From NCBI RefSeq assembly GCF_000805335.1, contig NZ_KN708638.1, forward strand, positions 7,064,739 through 7,119,990: a DNA stretch of 55,252 nucleotides, given 5' to 3'. Shown one piece after another: positions 50,901 to 55,252 of this stretch (position 1 is its first letter; each line of letters starts with the position of its first letter). Both the position numbers and the translations under genes were made by a program. Below the pieces are notes generated by a model that ran no database searches, had not been told where the DNA came from, and saw only the letters and a program-made list of their open reading frames with translations. Source of the stretch: Streptomyces sp. CT34. GTDB lineage: Bacteria; Actinomycetota; Actinomycetes; Streptomycetales; Streptomycetaceae.

Positions 50901-51239
50901 TCACCGCTCGGCGACATGCGGCTCCACAAGGGACTTGGGTGCCTGGCCCGCCCACGCCTCGGTGAGGAGTTCGGCGACCTCGTCGCGGTCGGCGTGCTCC
51001 AAGTGCACCTTGAGGAATTCGCTCTGACCCCACGTCAGGATCTCGAAGGTCTCCGGCGACGCTTCGACGCAGGCGTGTACCTCGTCCGCCGGGGCTTTGA
51101 TGACGGCGATCCCGGCATCCGGCCAGAGCGTGGTGAAGATCCGGCCGCGGATCCGGAAGGACGGCCGCCCACGATGGTCCTGGTCCTCGGCCTCGGGGAG
51201 CGAGAGAGCCAGCTCTCGCACCTGATCCGTACTCACCAT
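50901..51239 (-). CDS. MmcQ/YjbR-family protein
   Basis: Protein of 112 aa with the CyaY-like fold signature of the YjbR family: LALSLPEAEDQDHRGRPSFR, GRIFTTLWPD, and a C-terminal helix EVAELLTEAWAGQAP. These proteins are annotated as DNA-binding, but their role is not known. ATG 51239 is in frame with the family's usual N-terminus; the ribosome site is weak. Directly upstream lies a broken cation/proton antiporter on the same strand. Confidence 0.85.
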   Translation of the reverse strand: MVSTDQVRELALSLPEAEDQDHRGRPSFRIRGRIFTTLWPDAGIAVIKAPADEVHACVEASPETFEILTWGQSEFLKVHLEHADRDEVAELLTEAWAGQAPKSLVEPHVAER

Positions 51240-52324
51240 GGACGATCGCATCCTCTCCGACGACACAGGGCCCTGCTCCGGCAGGCTACCCCCGGGCGCG
51301 GTTGGGGGAGCGTCTCGACGAATGTGCCGGCGCGGGTGCCCAGGGCGACTGCGCGTACCGGCAGCGGCCCCGCCATGAGCGAGGTGACCAGCGCGACCAG
51401 CACCACCACCGTGTACGCGCCGGGCGACAGCAGGCCCGCCCGCAGGCCGGTCGCGGCGACCACGATGCCCACGATCCCGCGGGTGTTCAGATAGGCCGCC
51501 AGCGCCAGCCGCTCCCACCGGGCGGTACGCGTCGGCAGCGCCCCCAGATACACCCCCGCGAACTTCCCGCAGATCGCCACTACCCAGGAGGCCCCGCGCG
51601 CTCAACAGCACCATCGGACGCGCCAGCGCGGACAGGTCCATGCGCAGTCCGGCGAGTGCGAAGAACAGGGGTGCTGGCACGGCCGTGACGAAGGTGCGCA
51701 GCGGCGCCAGCCGTGCGGTGACCCCCGGTGCGGCGGCCAGCACCGTCCCGCAGAGGAACGCGCCGAGCATCGCCTCAAACCCCGCCGCCTGCGAACCCGC
51801 GGCGCAGACCAGCAGCGCCACCACCGTCACCTGGATCAGCCGCCCGGTGTCCGGGCGGCGCAGCCGCAGCCGTAGTACCGCATACCTCGTCCCGCCCACC
51901 GCGGCGACGGCGAGCAGGGCCGCAGCCGGGAGCAGCCAGACGGCGTGCACCAGGGCGGACCCGGTGGTCAGAGCGGTGACGGCCCCCAGCAGCAGCCAGC
52001 CGCGCACATCGTCGAACACCGCCGCCGAGAGGGGGAGTTGACCGATCGGACGGGCGGACAGCCGCAGATCCGTGAGGAACTTCGCCAGCACCGGCAGCGA
52101 ACTCAGCCCCAGCGCCTCCCCGAGGAAGAGCGCGAATGCGGTCCGCCCCGTGGAGTGCGGGACCAACTCCTCCGGGAGCAGGAGGCCGGCCCCGGCGCCC
52201 AGCGCGGGCCCAGCGCCACCCCGGCCAGCAGCTCACCGGCGACCGCGGGCATACCCGGTCTGGCAGCGGCGCGGCCGAGCAAACCGGCCAGTGCGACCAC
52301 CGTGGCCAGTTGCAGCAACATCAC
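51233..52324 (-). pseudogene. Cation/proton antiporter (CPA2) with two frameshifts
   Basis: Three overlapping minus frames together rebuild an antiporter: LATVVALAGLLGRAAARPGM with GELLAGVALGP (52324 to ~52200), then LFLGEALGLSSLPVLAKFLT and FDDVRGWLLLGAVTALTTGS (~52190 to ~51600), then CGKFAGVYLGALPTR and LNTRGIVGIVVAATGLRAGL (~51590 to 51233). Breaks lie near 52200 and 51590. The order and motifs (SxxV/LxKFLxDL, DD near TM5, late LNxRGIxxI) fit the Na+/H+ exchanger family. Two clean frameshifts could be true decay or assembly errors, since a 10-G run sits just upstream at ~52337. Confidence 0.75.
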
Positions 52325-52539
52325 CGTGACCTGCTGTGGGGGGGGGGAGCGTGGCTGCCCCTGTCAGGCCGCTCACCGGGCGGACCGGAGCGGCACCGTC
52401 ACGGCTGTGAGCACCAGGACTCCCTCGACCACGAAGGAGCCGCGCAGCACGGCTCCGGGCACCTGCACCCGGAAGCGCCCGTCGTCGGGCGTGAAGGTCA
52501 CCCACGCGTCGTGGAAACCCAGCCGCTGCCCGGTGACCT

Positions 52540-52741
52540 GGCCCGCACCACGACCGTCCTGGTGGTGGCGCACCGCCTTTCCACCGTCGTCAGTGCAGAC
52601 CGCATCGTGGTGATGGAGGCCGGGCGCGTCCGAGCCGTGGGCACACATGCGCACCTGGTCCAGGGCGACGCCCTCTACGCCGAGCTGGCGGCAACGCAAC
52701 TCGTGAATGGTAACGACTCCCAACAAAATGAGGCTTCTTGA
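52540..52741 (+). pseudogene. C-terminal fragment of an ABC exporter ATPase
   Basis: The frame ending at 52741 reads TVLVVAHRLSTVVSADRIVV, MEAGRVRAVGTHAHLVQGDA and LYAELAATQLVNG: the H-loop and C-terminal helix of an ABC exporter. Walker A, signature and Walker B are absent. Upstream sequence on this strand is unrelated, so it is a truncated relic. Confidence 0.75.
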
Positions 52742-53528
52742 TTACGAGAGTGACGGTGTGTCAGTTCTCACTGGCGCTGGCCGAAGTGGGTGCGAGCTAC
52801 TGAGGTTTTCGGTTCGGGGTGATGTCATGACGGGGTCGGGATCAGCCCGGTCTCGGCGGTGAATGCGTCGAGCAGTCCGGGGTGGCACTGCATCGGTTTC
52901 AGGCGTGTACGGGCCAGTGCGGCGAGGCGTCCCGTAGCGCGGCGGAGGCCCCGACGGTGTTGACGACCTCCTGCGGCGCCACCGTGTCCAGCGCCTCGTG
53001 ACAGAGCGTACGTCGCACGATGTCCGGGAGCACCTGGCACAGGAGGCGTGCCGCCTCGGGAGCGTCGATGCGCCGACCGCTGCCGGGCAGCGAGACACCC
53101 GACCGCAATGTCACCGCGCCGGGCCCAGGCCGCTGTTGACGCCCACGCGGCTCGTCCGGCGCCGGACGGAGGCGCGCCGATCCGACATGAGCTGCGGTCC
53201 AGGACCTCCTGGCCTCCGGCATCCACGTTCAATGCCTCGGACCGGGCGGCCATGGAAGCCTGGCGCGCCAGGAAACTCGCCAGTGCCCGGCGCCGGCCTC
53301 CGTGGACACGCCGAACACCGTGCCGTCCGGCGACGAAGGTGACTGTGACGAGGCCGGCACTGAGGTACGAGCCGGGAGTGTGCCGGCGAGCGTCACGAAG
53401 ACCAGGACGAGGATGACGGTGGCGTCCGGTGACAGCAGTCCGGCGGCCAGGGTCGCGGAGTCCTGGCTGGGAGCTCAGGGGGGAGAAGTGCACAGCGGTC
53501 GTGGACCGGAGCGGAGGTGGGTGCGGAC
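52742..53528. other. Decayed region without an intact gene
   Basis: Coding-like fragments exist on the minus strand, for example VILVLVFVTLAGTLPA near 53400 and PEAARLLCQVLPDIVRRTLC near 53020. They are in different frames, lack starts and are not recognisable. I read this as remnants of one or two genes. Confidence 0.45.
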
Positions 53529-53912
53529 TCAGGGCTTGGTGGCCGAGGTGAGCAGCATCAGATGGCAGGGGTGCTCCTCGCCGTTGCGGAGGAAGGTGAG
53601 CCGTACGCGGATTTCACCTGCCTTGGGCGCGAGGGCGGGTTGTGCGGAGATGCTGCCTGGGGTGTGGGTGCCGTCGCCGGCGGCTCCGTAGGCTCCGCCC
53701 CGGTCGAAGTATGCGTTGCCGTTGTCGTCCATTGCCTCGAGGGAGAGCAGCACGGGGGTGGCGTCGCCGGCGTTCGGGAGGGGCGGGGCGATGGTGTAGT
53801 GGAGGGTGAAGGAGTCGTCTTGCCGCTTCAGGTCGTGGACGGAGAGTTCGTGGCCGCCGTTGAGGATCTTCGCCGACGCGAGGGGGGCGCGGGGGATGCG
53901 GCGTGTTGTCAA
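53529..53912 (-). CDS. Hypothetical beta-sandwich protein
   Basis: Protein of 127 aa, family not recognised. The only start with a ribosome site is TTG 53912 (AGGAG about 6 nt upstream), giving MTTRRIPRAPLAS. The rest looks like a small beta-sandwich (LSVHDLKRQDDSFTLHYTIA, PVLLSLEAMDDNGNAYFDR, EIRVRLTFLRNGEEHPCHLM). No signal peptide. It lies 25 nt downstream of the GNAT gene and is probably co-transcribed. Confidence 0.6.
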   Translation of the reverse strand: MTTRRIPRAPLASAKILNGGHELSVHDLKRQDDSFTLHYTIAPPLPNAGDATPVLLSLEAMDDNGNAYFDRGGAYGAAGDGTHTPGSISAQPALAPKAGEIRVRLTFLRNGEEHPCHLMLLTSATKP

Positions 53913-53937
53913 GAGGACTCCTAGATGTCGGTGGTGT

Positions 53938-54714
53938 TCAGGCAGCGAGCCCCGCGGTGCGGCGGGCGGGCGGCCCGGTGCGGTAGTGGACGTACTCGTG
54001 CTCCAGGCGGAAGCCGGCGGTCCAGGCCAGGAGCCGGCTGGGGCGGTTGTCTCGCGAGCAGGTCCAGCTGGGGGTGTGGCCGCGGGCGGCGATGTCCTGG
54101 CACAGGGCGGTGACACAAGCCAGTGCGAGGCGCTGGCGCCGGTGCTCGGGAACGGTGAGGCAGGCAACGTCCTCATACGCGCTGCCGCGGAAGTACGTGC
54201 AGGCCAGGGCGAGCACACGGTGCTTGTCAAAGGCTGCCCAGCCGTACCCGGAGGCGGCGAGGCCCGCCGGTCCGCCCCAACTGGCATGAATCCAGGCCGA
54301 ATCGGTCCCCAGCGCGGCAACCGCTGGGGCATCCGAGGGCGTCAGCCGACGCACCGTCACCCCATGGGGCGGGCGCGGCGGCAAGATGGGGACTCGGTGG
54401 ACGTACCCCATGCGCTCCCACGGCACGAGGCCCTCGAACGCGCAGCCCAGCAGGGGGAGGAAGCGGTCCGGTGCCTGGACATAGTGAGCGGAGAAAGGGG
54501 CGAGCACGAGCGGGGCCAGGGCGGTTGGTTCGCCGCGGAGCAGCAGGTGGTCGGCGCAGGCCACCGCGACGGCACGGGGGGCGACGGGACGGTCGGCCCA
54601 CCAGTGACCGGCCCCCGAGGTCAGTGCATGTTCGGCCAGCGCAGTCGCCCCAGGGGGCCCGGCGGTGAACCAGGGCGACACGGCGCCGGCTTGTCGGTGG
54701 GAGAGCTTGATCAC
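53938..54714 (-). CDS. GNAT-family N-acetyltransferase
   Basis: Protein of 258 aa. The C-terminal ~130 residues have the GNAT order: VTVRRLTPSDAPAVAALG, a beta strand AFDKHRVLALACTYFRG, the acetyl-CoA loop CLTVPEHRRQRLALACVTAL (the R/Q-x-x-G/A motif), and the closing strand HEYVHYRTG. The N-terminal half (~1-120) is a separate domain as in FR47/GCN5-related two-domain proteins. GTG 54714 has AAGGAG about 6 nt upstream. Between the small bL37-like gene and a hypothetical protein on the same strand. Substrate unknown. Confidence 0.85.
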   Translation of the reverse strand: MIKLSHRQAGAVSPWFTAGPPGATALAEHALTSGAGHWWADRPVAPRAVAVACADHLLLRGEPTALAPLVLAPFSAHYVQAPDRFLPLLGCAFEGLVPWERMGYVHRVPILPPRPPHGVTVRRLTPSDAPAVAALGTDSAWIHASWGGPAGLAASGYGWAAFDKHRVLALACTYFRGSAYEDVACLTVPEHRRQRLALACVTALCQDIAARGHTPSWTCSRDNRPSRLLAWTAGFRLEHEYVHYRTGPPARRTAGLAA

Positions 54715-54776
54715 GGTGGCTCCTTGTGAGCGCGGGGCGAAGGGCGGGGCGACCGGGCGCCGCCCCGCTCGGTGGT

Positions 54777-54854
54777 TCAGCCCTGGTTGGCCTTGCTGCC
54801 GTGGTTGGCCTTCTTCTTGCGACGGGCCTTCTTCTTGCGGGCGCGCTTGGACAT
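54777..54854 (-). CDS. Very small basic ribosomal-type protein, bL37-like
   Basis: Encodes 25 residues: MSKRARKKKARRKKKAN, then HGSKANQG. The composition and the (K/R)n-ANHG pattern match actinobacterial bL37, a tiny ribosome-bound protein. This copy has an extended KKKARRKKK run. ATG 54854 has only a weak GAAAGG ~12 nt upstream. It is flanked by a GNAT gene and an SDR gene, not by ribosomal genes, so it may be a paralogue. Too short for ordinary gene finding. Confidence 0.7.
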   Translation of the reverse strand: MSKRARKKKARRKKKANHGSKANQG

Positions 54855-54918
54855 AGACGTGCGGGCCTTTCGTGTTGCGGGAGACCGCGCCTGATGGTGC
54901 GTCAGTCGGTGGTGTGCC

Positions 54919-55252
54919 TCAGGCGTGCTGGCCGACGAGCTGGTCGGCGAGTTTGCTGAGGCGCTTGACGGTGCGGTTCTCGGTGGCGGTGGGTGCCGGG
55001 TCGACGCGCTGGTCGCGGTCGTAGTAGGCGCCGTTGACGATCTCGGTGGCCGGGTCGCACAGCCGGACCACGTGGGCCGCGCCCTGCGCCGCGGTGTCGC
55101 CCTGGATGCCGTAGAGGGACAGCAGGTCCGTCTCGCAGACGCCCGGGTGGACGGAGACCGCGGTGACCCGGGGGTCGGCGGCGAAGACGGTGAGCGCGAG
55201 CTGTGACTGGGCGTAGGCGGCGAGCCGGGAGTAGCGGCGGGGGGGGGGGGGG
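54919..55252 (-). CDS. Short-chain dehydrogenase/reductase, C-terminal part
   Basis: Partial gene running off the window end. The minus frame, stop at 54919-54921, reads YSRLAAYAQSQLALTVFAAD, then VTAVSVHPGVCETDLLSLYG and an ...AYYDRDQRVDPAPTATE tail. The Y-x-x-x-Q/K catalytic helix (here YAQSQ, where K is usual) and the VHPG motif identify an SDR of the retinol-dehydrogenase-like type. The Lys-to-Gln change at the catalytic position is notable but lies close to the poor-quality window end. The N-terminal Rossmann part is not in the window. Confidence 0.75.
   Translation of the reverse strand, partial: PPPPRRYSRLAAYAQSQLALTVFAADPRVTAVSVHPGVCETDLLSLYGIQGDTAAQGAAHVVRLCDPATEIVNGAYYDRDQRVDPAPTATENRTVKRLSKLADQLVGQHA

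Noticed and set aside
55236..55252. Poly-G run at the window end as a biological feature
   Set aside because: It interrupts a well-conserved SDR gene and most likely marks low-quality sequence or a contig end.

Overview
The window is high-GC DNA with strong third-position G/C bias, GTG and TTG starts, ATGA/GTGA-coupled operons and rare in-frame TTA codons. Its gene families (MmyB-like regulators, DHA2 transporters, bL37-like peptide) point to a Streptomyces chromosome, probably an accessory or arm region, because pseudogenes, insertion-sequence relics and specialised-metabolite genes are dense.

Layout. 0.4-3.1 kb: a divergent MmyB-type regulator and an MFS drug transporter. 3.3-4.5 kb: a truncated polyprenyl-synthase relic and a small membrane protein. 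4.8-26.7 kb: one uninterrupted plus-strand operon for a yersiniabactin/pyochelin/coelibactin-type thiazoline metallophore. It encodes two NRPS proteins (Cy-A-T-Cy-MT-T-Cy-T and docking-Cy-A[MT]-T-TE), two reductases, a type II thioesterase, two ABC half-transporters and a complete ECF-type transporter. A Zur-like box lies immediately upstream, so a zinc-repressed metallophore is the best reading. Both A domains have cysteine-type codes, and no aryl carrier domain or salicylate gene is present.

26.9-33.2 kb: an Rhs/YD relic and a hexanucleotide repeat, then a TOMM (azole RiPP) operon. It contains an RRE/E1-like protein, a fused cyclodehydratase (YcaO), a SagB-type oxidase, a 75-aa precursor whose core alternates Cys with other residues and contains a perfect 19-residue palindrome, and a terminator. 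Two of the enzymes carry TTA (bldA) codons. 34.0-39.1 kb (minus): an aerolysin-like beta-pore protein, two uncharacterised proteins, a ricin-type/FG-GAP protein and an NHL-repeat fragment, which together may be a toxin/lectin locus.

39.3-44.2 kb: small proteins, a coupled formyltransferase and 2OG-Fe(II) oxygenase pair, a panD fragment, a ribbon-helix-helix protein with a possible operator, and a secreted protein. 44.7-49.5 kb: a Tn3 relic, an intact-looking 850-bp IS5-family element, a cytochrome P450 preceded by a 30-codon aromatic-rich peptide gene (possible P450-modified RiPP), then two decayed IS transposases and an NRPS C-domain relic. 49.4-55.25 kb: ordinary genes (VOC, AraC, YjbR, GNAT, bL37-like, SDR) with decayed antiporter and ABC genes. 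The window ends in a poly-G run that looks like a sequence or contig end.

The strongest candidates for undescribed biology are the Cys-palindrome TOMM precursor, the P450/30-aa peptide pair, and the starter-less Zur-linked polythiazoline NRPS with its ECF importer.
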